Shown here: positions 24,705 through 32,537 of the stretch, in pieces
How positions within the stretch are numbered: the stretch's first letter is position 1
Layout of the letters: each line of letters opens with the position of its first letter
From: UBA3937 sp050951585
GTDB taxonomy: Bacteria; Bacillota; Peptococcia; DRI-13; DTU073
Direction: 5' to 3'
DNA: 64,000 nt
Assembly (NCBI GenBank): GCA_050951585.1
Contig: JBMNJI010000010.1
Span: 12,361-76,360, forward strand
Program-made: the position numbers and the translations under genes
Notes under the pieces: model-generated
The model's database searches: none
The model's input: only the letters and a program-made list of their open reading frames with translations
Told to the model about the DNA's origin: nothing

Positions 24705-26152
24705 TGAGGATCACTTAACCCCGCTGCCGCCAAATCCACATATTCATGAATGACTTCTGTCCCTAAACCCAAGAAAAGAACGACAACTGTGAGAATACCC
24801 ATGGGTAGCAACAACCCTTTCGTTGTACCTTTTTCCGTTTCTGCAGTAAAGTTCGTATATCCCCAAAAAACATTCATAAAGATTTTCATGACGGAATACA
24901 ACACGAAAAGGCTGGTCAAAAGACCGATTCCGCCCAGCCAGTAATAGCCCGCCTGGAAAGTCCCCGCCGTAACAAAAAGCTTCCCGATGAAACCGCTTAA
25001 GGGCGGTATCCCGGATAAAGCCAGGGCCGCCAGAAAGAACATCCAACCCAATTGGGGATGTAAACGAATCAGCCCGCTCATCTCTTTCAATTTATCCGTC
25101 CCGGTCAAATGAATAATCGTGCCCCCTAAAAGGAAGAGCAACGCCTTCACGTTCATATCATGAAGCAGGTAATACACCGAGCCTCTGATGCCTTCCAAGG
25201 AAAAAGAGGCAAAGCCCGCCAGAATAAACCCAACCCCTACCACCACATTATATGTAAGGATTCTTCTGATATCCCAATAGGCTACGGCTCCCATTGCCCC
25301 CAACACCATAGACACGGCGGTCAAAATCCCGATAAACAGGTGCGTAACGCCTGGCTCATGGTAAAAGACAAGGGAAAACAGGCGGATAATACCGTAAACT
25401 CCTACCTTGGTTAATAAAGCGGCAAAAAGAGCCGCTATGGCGGTAGGCGGCGCACTGTAAGAACCAGGCAGCCAAAAGAAAAGAAATAAACCGGCTTTGA
25501 TACTGAAGATAAGCAAAAATAAAAAGGCAACTGCCGTCATCAGCCCACCCTGCCCGGCTTCAGCCACCCGGACCGACAAATGAGCCATGTTTAAGGTACC
25601 CACCATGGCATAGAGGAACGCAATGGCAATCAAAAACAAAGAAGAAGAAATCATATTGATTAAGATGTATTTAATGGACTCCCGTAGCTGCATCTTTGTT
25701 CCGCCCAGGGTAATCAACACATAGGAGGCTACCAGCATAACCTCGAAGAAAACAAATAAGTTGAATATATCCCCCGTCAAAAAAGAACCATTCACCCCAG
25801 CAATTAAAAATAAAGTCAAGGGATAAAAATAATGCTTCTCCCGGTCAGCTCCAAGGGAAGAAAATGCATAACACAAGCAGCAAAAGGTGATGACGGCGGT
25901 CGCCAATAGAAGCAGAACGGCAAACATATCCGCTACCAAGGTGATGCCGAAGGGAGCCTGCCATCCACCCAAATACAGGATTTGGACGCCCTCAGCTTTG
26001 ATTTTTTCCAGCAAAAGAATAGAGACAACACCAACGGAAAGCGTCACCAGAATACTTAAAAAACGCTGCAGTTTAATCATTTTTTTAAAAATCACCATCA
26101 CCATGCCCGCGATGATAGGTATGATAATGGGCAAAATAATAAGATTATTCAT
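24668..26152 (-). CDS. mrpD: Mrp cation/proton antiporter subunit D
   Basis: A 494-residue subunit related to the NuoN/NuoM proton-pumping subunits of complex I, with about fourteen membrane helices. The conserved Glu of TM5 is in NLFVFFEVMLVASYVLI, and the Lys of TM7 in LIFSIKAGLFLFFWLPG. Length equals that of Bacillus MrpD. It catalyses proton translocation together with MrpA. Its start overlaps the end of mrpC by eight bases. Confidence 0.95.
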   Translation of the reverse strand: MNNLIILPIIIPIIAGMVMVIFKKMIKLQRFLSILVTLSVGVVSILLLEKIKAEGVQILYLGGWQAPFGITLVADMFAVLLLLATAVITFCCLCYAFSSLGADREKHYFYPLTLFLIAGVNGSFLTGDIFNLFVFFEVMLVASYVLITLGGTKMQLRESIKYILINMISSSLFLIAIAFLYAMVGTLNMAHLSVRVAEAGQGGLMTAVAFLFLLIFSIKAGLFLFFWLPGSYSAPPTAIAALFAALLTKVGVYGIIRLFSLVFYHEPGVTHLFIGILTAVSMVLGAMGAVAYWDIRRILTYNVVVGVGFILAGFASFSLEGIRGSVYYLLHDMNVKALLFLLGGTIIHLTGTDKLKEMSGLIRLHPQLGWMFFLAALALSGIPPLSGFIGKLFVTAGTFQAGYYWLGGIGLLTSLFVLYSVMKIFMNVFWGYTNFTAETEKGTTKGLLLPMGILTVVVLFLGLGTEVIHEYVDLAAAGLSDPQIYIDAVLRNNL

Positions 26153-26483
26153 ACTCGTAACCCCTCAATTGTTCTGCGTTATCTGTTCCCAAAACTTGAT
26201 AAGTCCGATAACTTAACACCAAAAATAGTGCCGTGGTGGCAAAATTAATGACAATAGCAGTTAATAAAAGGGCCTGAGGCAAAGGATCGGTAAAAGCTTC
26301 TCCTTTGAAACCCAAAAGCGGTGGTGCGCCCTTTTTTAACCCTCCCATGGTCAGAATCAGTAAATTTACTGCATGACCAATAATCGAGGTCCCCAAAATA
26401 ATCTTGAGTAGAGTTTTCGAGAGAATCAAATAAGTTCCCACAGTAAATAAAATGCCAACGGCAATCGACATAATTGTTTCCAT
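26145..26483 (-). CDS. mrpC: Mrp cation/proton antiporter subunit C
   Basis: A 112-residue NuoK-like subunit with three membrane helices (ILGTSIIGHAVNLLILTMGG and DPLPQALLLTAIVINFATTA are the family hallmarks, with the helix-breaking Pro). The ATG directly adjoins and overlaps the mrpB stop by one base, so translation is coupled. Confidence 0.95.
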   Translation of the reverse strand: METIMSIAVGILFTVGTYLILSKTLLKIILGTSIIGHAVNLLILTMGGLKKGAPPLLGFKGEAFTDPLPQALLLTAIVINFATTALFLVLSYRTYQVLGTDNAEQLRGYEYE

Positions 26484-26908
26484 TACTGATCATCACCTAT
26501 ACTCATAATAATCGTCAAAGATGTACCTATGACAGCCAAGGCAACCCCCACATCAAATAAAACAGCCGATGCCAGCTCTGTCTCTCCAAAAATCGGAAGA
26601 TCCACATAGCCAAAGGTTTGGTATAAAAACTGTTTACCGCCAATCATTCCTCCTACCCCGGTAAACACCGAGATGAGCACTCCTACCCCAGCCACCTTTT
26701 TAAAATCCACAGGGATATTCTGGCGCACCTTATCAATGCCATAGACAAGAAAGAGAAGAACCAGCGCCGCCACAAAAGACAGCCCACCAATAAAGCCTCC
26801 CCCCGGCCGATGATGGCCTGAAATAAAAAGATGGATCGAAAAGGTCAGGATGATCACCACTGCTACTTTCGAAACCGTTCTTAAGATTACATCATTTGCT
26901 TCCTTCAT
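26483..26908 (-). CDS. mrpB: Mrp cation/proton antiporter subunit B
   Basis: A 141-residue subunit with four membrane helices of the MnhB/MrpB family. The signature FISGHHRPGGGFIGGLSFVAALVLL near residues 28-52 is intact. It overlaps the end of mrpA by 17 bases. MrpB is required for complex assembly in Bacillus. Confidence 0.95.
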   Translation of the reverse strand: MKEANDVILRTVSKVAVVIILTFSIHLFISGHHRPGGGFIGGLSFVAALVLLFLVYGIDKVRQNIPVDFKKVAGVGVLISVFTGVGGMIGGKQFLYQTFGYVDLPIFGETELASAVLFDVGVALAVIGTSLTIIMSIGDDQ

Positions 26909-29309
26909 GATCTTCCCTCCTTGCCAAACGAAGTTTAATCAAGGTATAGACCCCTAATCCCGCCATCGACAGAACTAAGATTTCCAGCATCGTATCAAAA
27001 CCCCGGAAGTCTACGAGAATGGCATTCACAATATTTCTGGCTCCGGCAAGTTCATAAGAGTTCTCATAAAAACCGGAGATGGAAGGAAACTGGTGATTGG
27101 TATAGGCGGAGAAAGCGACAAGCGTCATAACTGCCCCCACCCCAATGGCGATCAGACCATTTACTATTTTAATGCGCAGTGGACTGTTTTCCTTCTTAAA
27201 CTTGGGCAAATGGTAAATACACAACAAAAGCAAGGCTGTTGTAACAGTTTCCACCACCAACTGGGTAAGAGCCAAATCAGGTGCCCGAAAGATCACAAAA
27301 AAGGTAACCACAAGAAAACCTAGTCCACCAACAGCAAGAATTGACGTTAATCTTGATTTTGCGAAGAGAACAGTGAAAGCACAAGCAATCATCCCTAAGA
27401 GCAACAATATTTCATAAATGCTAACCCCAGAATTCCGGGAAAAAGCAAAAGATAAGCCATCAAAAAGATAGGCTGCGCCACCCACTACGAGAATAACAAA
27501 ACCCAAAATATAAATCAAATAATCCCGGACAAAGCCTGTCATATACCACTTTGTCATCGCCAGTGAGTACGCTTCCATTTTCTCCAGTGTCCCCAAATAA
27601 ATACTGTTCAAAGTGAACCTTTCCGGATAAAGCCGCAGAACGCCTTTCCATCTGTTAAAAGTCCCATATAAAATTGTCCCCAGCAGCACTACCCCGATGG
27701 TCAGCAGCAAAGCTGTATTAAACCCGTGCCATGGGCTGATTTTGTACTGTAAAACATCTGCCACGGCAAAGGTTGGTAAGACCGCTTCCCAGGCAGGCTG
27801 CAATAAAGCCTGGGACAATACATTGGGATAGAAAAAGATGAACACTACCAAACCTGCTAAGATGACGGGCGGTATTAACATGCCCAGGGGTGCTTCATGG
27901 GCTTTTTTCTTCAATTTGTCGGTATGTTGTTGTCCCAAAAAAGTCTTCAAAAGAATGATTAAACAATAAACAAAAGTAAAGATGCTAGCCAACCAGGCAA
28001 CAAATACCAGGATATTGCCCCAGCTTCCCATCCTGAAAGCAGGCATTTCCGCCGCCTGTAAAACGGCTGCAAAAAACATCTCCTTACTCAAAAATCCGTT
28101 AAAAGGAGGTAACCCGGCCATGGCAAAGCTACCCGTCAGGGTAAGGAGAAAGGAAATAGGCATTAAATGCATTAAACCGCCCAATTTCCGAATATCCCGT
28201 GTCCCAATTTCATGGTCGATAATCCCCACCACCATAAACAGACAGCCTTTAAAAGTAGCGTGATTCACCAGGTGAAAAATAGCCGCAAAGATAGCAATGG
28301 CATACACAGCACCTTCCACGCCGGCACCAAAATACAAGGCGGCAGAGCCTAAACCCAACAAGCTCATAATCAACCCCAATTGGCTGATGGTTGAATAAGC
28401 CAATAAGGCTTTTAAGTCGGTCTGTCTCAAAGCGTTAAAGGACCCATAGAACAAGGTGACAAGACCGACACCCGCCACAAGCCAGAACCATTCCGCAGCA
28501 CCACCGAAAAGAAGCGTTAAACGCGCAACCAAATAAATGCCTGCTTTCACCATGGTGGCTGAATGTAAATAGGCACTGATAGGGGTTGGCGCCTCCATGG
28601 CATCCGGCAACCAGATACTAAACGGGAATTGGGCTGATTTGGTAAAAGCCCCGAGCAGCACTAAAACCATGGCCGGCACAAATAAAGAATGAGACTGGAT
28701 AAGCTCAACTTTGTTCAGCATTTCCTGGATACTCACAGTATCTGTAATTATGGAGAGAAGAATAAAACCCGCCAGCATGGCTAAGCCGCCAAAAACAGTA
28801 ATTGACAAAGACTTTTGGGCACCGGATCGGGATTTTTCCCGTTCAAACCAGTAGGCGATCAACAAAAAGGAAGATATACTAGTAATTTCCCAAAAGACAT
28901 ATAAAACAAAGATGTTGTCGGAGAAAACAACTCCCAGCATGGCCCCCATAAAGAAAAGAAGATAAACATAGAAATTATGTAAAGCTTCTTTGAACTTGGA
29001 TAAGTAATAAATCGAATAAAGGATAACCAAAAAACCCATTCCGCTAATTATTAAACCAAAAACAAGGGATAATCCGTCAAGATGGGCCGTTAAATTGATG
29101 TTATAAGAGGGAATCCAGGGAAAGCTTAAATAAACTGTCCTCCCAGCAGAAATAATCGGTATATAGGACAAAAGATGGCAAAATACCAGCAACGGAACAA
29201 AAAGAATAAACCAACCCGTGTGAATACGTGGGTTAACTCTCTTATGCAAAAAAGGAACCAAAACAGCCGTTAAAAAAGGAAGAGCGATGATCTGGTAAAA
29301 ATAGGACAT
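26892..29309 (-). CDS. mrpA: Mrp cation/proton antiporter subunit A
   Basis: An 805-residue subunit, first gene of the operon and the largest Mrp protein. Residues 1-500 form a NuoL-like antiporter unit with the TM5 Glu in LYVFWEITSISSFLL and the TM7 Lys in LGAFTKSAQFPFSIWLPDAM. The C-terminal 200 residues carry the MrpA-specific extension with RAPDLALTQLVVETVTTALL, shared with NuoJ-like and MbhD-like segments. The full A-to-G set indicates a group 1 Mrp antiporter for sodium and pH homeostasis. The 142-bp space to the divergent gene holds the latter's promoter. Confidence 0.96.
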   Translation of the reverse strand: MSYFYQIIALPFLTAVLVPFLHKRVNPRIHTGWFILFVPLLVFCHLLSYIPIISAGRTVYLSFPWIPSYNINLTAHLDGLSLVFGLIISGMGFLVILYSIYYLSKFKEALHNFYVYLLFFMGAMLGVVFSDNIFVLYVFWEITSISSFLLIAYWFEREKSRSGAQKSLSITVFGGLAMLAGFILLSIITDTVSIQEMLNKVELIQSHSLFVPAMVLVLLGAFTKSAQFPFSIWLPDAMEAPTPISAYLHSATMVKAGIYLVARLTLLFGGAAEWFWLVAGVGLVTLFYGSFNALRQTDLKALLAYSTISQLGLIMSLLGLGSAALYFGAGVEGAVYAIAIFAAIFHLVNHATFKGCLFMVVGIIDHEIGTRDIRKLGGLMHLMPISFLLTLTGSFAMAGLPPFNGFLSKEMFFAAVLQAAEMPAFRMGSWGNILVFVAWLASIFTFVYCLIILLKTFLGQQHTDKLKKKAHEAPLGMLIPPVILAGLVVFIFFYPNVLSQALLQPAWEAVLPTFAVADVLQYKISPWHGFNTALLLTIGVVLLGTILYGTFNRWKGVLRLYPERFTLNSIYLGTLEKMEAYSLAMTKWYMTGFVRDYLIYILGFVILVVGGAAYLFDGLSFAFSRNSGVSIYEILLLLGMIACAFTVLFAKSRLTSILAVGGLGFLVVTFFVIFRAPDLALTQLVVETVTTALLLLCIYHLPKFKKENSPLRIKIVNGLIAIGVGAVMTLVAFSAYTNHQFPSISGFYENSYELAGARNIVNAILVDFRGFDTMLEILVLSMAGLGVYTLIKLRLARREDHEGSK

Positions 29310-29378
29310 CTATCTTCTCCTTCCTGGATTATTGTTAATAGCAAGCACAGACAAAAAGCAAAAATTAGCAGGCTAATA

Positions 29379-29407
29379 TTGACTGATGATGAAAGATAAG
29401 TTATAGT
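29379..29407 (+). promoter_or_regulatory. Sigma-A promoter of the universal-stress-type gene
   Basis: TTGACT (29379-29384), 17-bp spacer, TATAGT (29402-29407) on the plus strand. The spacer begins GATGATGA and the -10 is followed by TCATCAT, giving an inverted repeat across the promoter that could be an operator. Confidence 0.6.
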
Positions 29408-29451
29408 CATCATAAGTTAAATTATACTACAATGCGGAGGGAAACGGTAAG

Positions 29452-30120
29452 ATGCTCGAAAAGAAAAAACGCACTGATGAACGTATTCTTGTTTGCGTTT
29501 ATTTTGGTCCAAATGGTGAACGGTTAATCAGACGTGGCAGTAAGATTGCTAACATGACCGATTGTCCTCTCCATATCCTGACTATTGACCCCAAACCTCT
29601 TGATGAAATGGATGCGGAAAAATCAGATTATATTGCTAAATGGAAACGCCTGGCGGAAGAAAACGGGGCCGACGAATTTATCCTGATGGATAATGAAAAA
29701 CAACCCGTCTACAAAGTTATTGCTGAAGTGGCCCGCCAAAAGGGGATCACGCAAATCATTATCGGCGAATCCCCGCATAGCCGCTGGGAACAAATCTCGA
29801 AAGAATCCCTCGTCAATTCCTTATTACGGGAAATTCCCTTTATCGATCTCCATATTGTTTCGGTGGCCCGCTATCTTAAAGGCGCCGATGATAATTACAA
29901 TAAAGGCGTAAGAGCTTATCTCGTAAAAGATGGAGAAAACTATCGCCTGACTTTTATCTATTCAAAAGACGTGGTGTATGAAGGCATCTTCTTTAAAGAA
30001 AGCGGAACCGACTTTAACAATGGCATTTTCCGATTCAGAAAAGATAAAGATACTATTCAGGTACAAGTAATTGAAGATATTGTTCAGGACTTTATCGATG
30101 TGGAACTGGAAACGAACTAA
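29452..30120 (+). CDS. Universal stress protein-like domain with unknown C-terminal domain
   Basis: A 222-residue protein. Residues 10-140 match the UspA-like domain found in KdpD sensor kinases (RILVCVYFGPNGERLIRRGSKIA; an ATP-loop-like GESPHSRWEQISKESLVNSLL). The last 80 residues (YLVKDGENYRLTFIYSK onward) form a beta-rich domain I cannot name. It is transcribed divergently from the Mrp operon with 142 bp between, and GCGGAGGG precedes the ATG. A role in ion or osmotic sensing is an inference from the KdpD likeness and the neighbour. Confidence 0.7.
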   Translation: MLEKKKRTDERILVCVYFGPNGERLIRRGSKIANMTDCPLHILTIDPKPLDEMDAEKSDYIAKWKRLAEENGADEFILMDNEKQPVYKVIAEVARQKGITQIIIGESPHSRWEQISKESLVNSLLREIPFIDLHIVSVARYLKGADDNYNKGVRAYLVKDGENYRLTFIYSKDVVYEGIFFKESGTDFNNGIFRFRKDKDTIQVQVIEDIVQDFIDVELETN

Positions 30121-30150
30121 AATGAAAACAGTGAGTATTAGTTATACTAG

Positions 30151-30196
30151 GACCGGGATTTTATGGCGCAGCCTCTGTCTCGGTCTTTTTATTTTT
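30151..30196 (+). terminator. Intrinsic terminator of the universal-stress-type gene
   Basis: GACCGGGA (30151-30158) pairs with TCTCGGTC (30178-30185), followed by TTTTTATTTTT. It lies 30 bases after the stop codon at 30120. Confidence 0.75.
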
Positions 30197-30313
30197 CCAT
30201 TTCATCACCGTACGGCTTACATAAAGGTTGTATGAATAGCTTACTTTCCTTGCAATATTCGCCAATACCTTCCAACATCCTGCTGCTTTTTCAGCGAAAT
30301 TAGCTTTACAGGC

Positions 30314-30341
30314 AAAAAAGCAGACCATCTTTCAGGTCTGC
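30314..30341 (-). terminator. Intrinsic terminator of the lipoprotein gene
   Basis: GCAGACC (30320-30326) pairs with GGTCTGC (30335-30341); on the minus strand TTTTTTG follows. It ends the gene at 30414-31217. The roughly 110 bases between this and the facing terminator at 30151-30196 hold nothing recognisable. Confidence 0.8.
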
Positions 30342-30413
30342 ATAATCATTATCTCAATGCTTATATCTTATATATCGTAACTTACGTATCCGTCTGAAAA
30401 ACCTCGCTCACAT

Positions 30414-31217
30414 TTAATCTATGTAATCGATGTAGGCTATGAAATCATCTCCGCGCCAATGGTATAATTCCAGCCATCCTGTGTTTTTTTCGCCGTACAT
30501 TCGTGAAAATAATATGCACCAATCCCCGCTCCGCCACTTTTGCGCGTCAAAGGTAAAACTGCCATCCGACATCATCGTGTCTTCAATCGTGAAGAGCAAG
30601 CCTTTTTCAAAGTACATTTTTTCTTTATTAATATAACCCTGCTCGCATAGTTCTTCGTATGTTCCGGCAAAGGCAGTCATTTTATACGTATTGCCGAGAA
30701 TATAGATGAGGGCTGTTTTTTCTGTTGCGGTCATATTCACAACACCGGTAAGGTTAAAGGCCAGAATCTCAACATGATCATTTAAGCCCGGATCTACTTT
30801 AAATAAGTCATCGATTACTGTCCGATAAAATCCTCCCAGATCATCACTCTGACCTTTAATGAGTATTCCTGTGGCGTTGCTTATCCCCATCGGAAAGCTC
30901 TCTTGAAGCATACCATCATAAGCTATCTCCACCAGCATTCCCCTCTCTAGAGCGCTCACGTCAAGTTTATTGCCGTCGGCATCAGTAATAAAAGCTACTT
31001 TTTCTCCGTTTAACTGATAAATATCTGCCGGCCCTGCATCTTCTGCCATATTGGCCAGTAAGAGCGATGTTCCGTTGATGTCCATCACTTTAGCACTCAG
31101 GATTGCTTCAGACTTATTAAACAGATCATTCATGGACGGTCCAACTTGGGTTTGGAAACAGGCATTAAGGCTTAGTCCCATCAGCAGTACCAACAAAAGT
31201 ATGCTAATTTTCTTCAT
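30414..31217 (-). CDS. Lipoprotein of unknown function
   Basis: A 267-residue lipoprotein with signal ILLLVLLMGLSLNAC (lipobox LNAC). Residues 25-115 resemble a small beta-barrel (KVMDINGTSLLLAN, VSALERGMLVEIAYDG, like DUF3221-type OB folds). The C-terminal 140 residues contain EELCEQGYINKEKMYFEKGL and a Trp-rich end. The ATG at 31215-31217 is preceded by GGAGG at eight bases; an upstream in-frame start lacks a site. A decayed second copy of its C-terminus lies at 31640-31870. Confidence 0.75.
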   Translation of the reverse strand: MKKISILLLVLLMGLSLNACFQTQVGPSMNDLFNKSEAILSAKVMDINGTSLLLANMAEDAGPADIYQLNGEKVAFITDADGNKLDVSALERGMLVEIAYDGMLQESFPMGISNATGILIKGQSDDLGGFYRTVIDDLFKVDPGLNDHVEILAFNLTGVVNMTATEKTALIYILGNTYKMTAFAGTYEELCEQGYINKEKMYFEKGLLFTIEDTMMSDGSFTFDAQKWRSGDWCILFSRMYGEKNTGWLELYHWRGDDFIAYIDYID

Positions 31218-31294
31218 TATCAATTCCTCCAATATTTTCACTTATTACTTTATTTGACTCAATATTTTTAAAAAAGTTCCTGGTGATTTTACCA

Positions 31295-31325
31295 TAAAAA
31301 AACAGCCCCATAGGATATATGAGGC
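31295..31325 (-). terminator. Intrinsic terminator downstream of the stalk-domain remnant
   Basis: On the minus strand GCCTCATA pairs with TATGGGGC around a short loop, followed by TGTTTTTTTA. It is the terminator of the decayed gene that ends at 31402. Confidence 0.7.
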
Positions 31326-31401
31326 CTTTGAGTAGGAAACACCACAAGACACCGCGAAGGGAAATATTCCTTCTCCCCCAAACAATTCTAGATCTGTTAT
31401 T

Positions 31402-31539
31402 CTACCACCTGGTAATTTTGATTTCCTGTATTTCTTCGTTCCAGTCAACAGTAGCATTTAAAACCTCACTGATAAAGCGCACCGGTACAAAGGTACGGCC
31501 GTTGATAATAATCTGCGGTGGGCAATCCATTTGCACCAT
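31402..31539 (-). pseudogene. Remnant of a copper amine oxidase N-terminal-like (stalk) domain gene
   Basis: A 45-codon open stretch begins MVQMDCPPQIIINGRTF and continues VPVRFISEVLNATVDW to a stop at 31402. This is the end of the repeated stalk domain (PPxIINGRTxVPVRFxxEALGAxVxW) found in many secreted proteins of Firmicutes. Upstream there is a stop, no ribosome binding site and no signal peptide, so only the 3' end of the original gene is left. Its terminator (31295-31325) survives. Confidence 0.6.
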
Positions 31540-31577
31540 CTAGGGCCGAAATGTTACATGAATTTTTTGGGAAATAG

Positions 31578-31607
31578 AAAACTATCGAGGAAAACCTTCG
31601 ATAGTTT
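31578..31607 (-). terminator. Hairpin after the lipoprotein-tail remnant
   Basis: AAACTATCGA and TCGATAGTTT pair around a short GG-AAAA-CC loop; on the minus strand TTTTCTATTT follows. It lies downstream of the remnant at 31640-31870 and is probably its terminator. Confidence 0.6.
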
Positions 31608-31639
31608 AAACCAATGCTTTATTTTACTTTTTCACTATT

Positions 31640-31870
31640 TCACGAAATCCACTCTTCGCCAAGTATGTATTTCCAGCCATCCTTTGTTTTTTTCGCCGTA
31701 CATTCGCGGTAAAAGAGTGCACCATCCCCACCACGCCACTTGTCTGCGTTAAAGGTAAAGCTGCCATTTGTCATCTTCGTATCTGTGATCGTGAAGAGCA
31801 GCCCTCTTTCAAACAATAATAATTCTTTGTTGATATAACCCTGCTCACAAAGTTCCTGTCCAATATCCAA
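31640..31870 (-). pseudogene. Decayed copy of the 30414-31217 lipoprotein C-terminus
   Basis: The 76-codon frame reads ELCEQGYINKELLLFERGL and then FTITDTKMTNGSFTFNADKW, clearly homologous to the last 70-80 residues of the neighbouring lipoprotein (ELCEQGYINKEKMYFEKGL; SDGSFTFDAQKW). The signal peptide and the first two thirds are missing and no ribosome binding site precedes it. It is a truncated paralogue that still has a terminator hairpin. Confidence 0.7.
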
Positions 31871-31950
31871 TGTAATAATTATATCAGATTTTATACCTCA
31901 TCTAGATTAATCCCCATTTGTAAATGAACGCTTTCGATTAATAACAGAAA

Positions 31951-31996
31951 AGGGTAGTGCCCATATTTATGAAGTGGCACTACCCTTGTTTTATTT
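31951..31996 (-). terminator. Terminator after the toxin gene
   Basis: An 11-bp perfect stem (AGGGTAGTGCC at 31951-31961 with GGCACTACCCT at 31976-31986) is followed by TGTTTTATTT on the plus strand and TTTTCTG on the minus strand. It ends the toxin gene that stops at 32036. Confidence 0.75.
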
Positions 31997-32035
31997 ATGC
32001 TTCAATATTTATTTTCTCGGATAGTTAATCTGCGC

Positions 32036-32353
32036 CTACAAAAACCAGCCATAGTCCTGACGTGTATCGACAACCGCGTCCACATATACGGTGTTTTCCT
32101 TGATTTGATAGACCAATAGATACCTTTTCTCCAATAAGAGTTTTCGGTATTTTCCTGACGAAATCAGCTGGTCAACCAGCCATGGATTTCTTTCTGGGAA
32201 CTGTTCCAATGACTTTGCTCTTACTTGAAAGTCTTCAATTAACCGCGTGGCTGCATGCTCACTAACCTGTGCCAGAAACCGTGCGTGTGATACCAGCATT
32301 TGCTTGGCCTCATCGGAAATAACTACGGTGTACCGTTTATTTTCGCTGTCCAT
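32036..32353 (-). CDS. ParE/RelE-superfamily toxin
   Basis: A 105-residue type II toxin-like protein. The fold is recognisable from SDEAKQMLVSHARFLAQVS, a helix with RLIEDFQVRAKSLEQFP, and the strands YRKLLLEKRYLLVYQI and VYVDAVVDTRQDYGW (the usual HxR/DxRQ end). ParE-type toxins act on DNA gyrase; RelE types cut mRNA; which applies is not decided. It overlaps the antitoxin gene by 17 bases. The toxin looks complete, although its antitoxin is truncated. Confidence 0.8.
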   Translation of the reverse strand: MDSENKRYTVVISDEAKQMLVSHARFLAQVSEHAATRLIEDFQVRAKSLEQFPERNPWLVDQLISSGKYRKLLLEKRYLLVYQIKENTVYVDAVVDTRQDYGWFL

Positions 32354-32537
32354 CTAGCACCTCTCGGACTGCTGCTTTCATCATAGCAGAGACCTCGTCA
32401 ATGGAATAACCCGGTTTTCCATTGAGCCTGCCTTCTTCTGCAGCAACCAGGTTTTCCCGTAGCCGAAGCATACTTTCCCTTCTTGCAAAAGTTTCAATAT
32501 CCATGACCACAAGATCCCCTTCTCCGTTTTTTGTAAG
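32337..32537 (-). pseudogene. Phd/YefM-type antitoxin lacking its N-terminal DNA-binding part
   Basis: The recognisable part starts at NLTKNGEGDLVVMDIETF (the Phd motif LTKNGxGxxVxMxxETF) and runs 67 codons to the stop at 32337, including the toxin-binding tail GYSIDEVSAMMKAAVREVL. The first 35-40 residues, which in this family dimerise and bind DNA, are missing. Upstream of the motif the sequence is the end of ppdK in another frame. Translation could start at the ATG of VVMDIETF (AAGGGG before it) and yield a short toxin-neutralising peptide. Confidence 0.65.
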
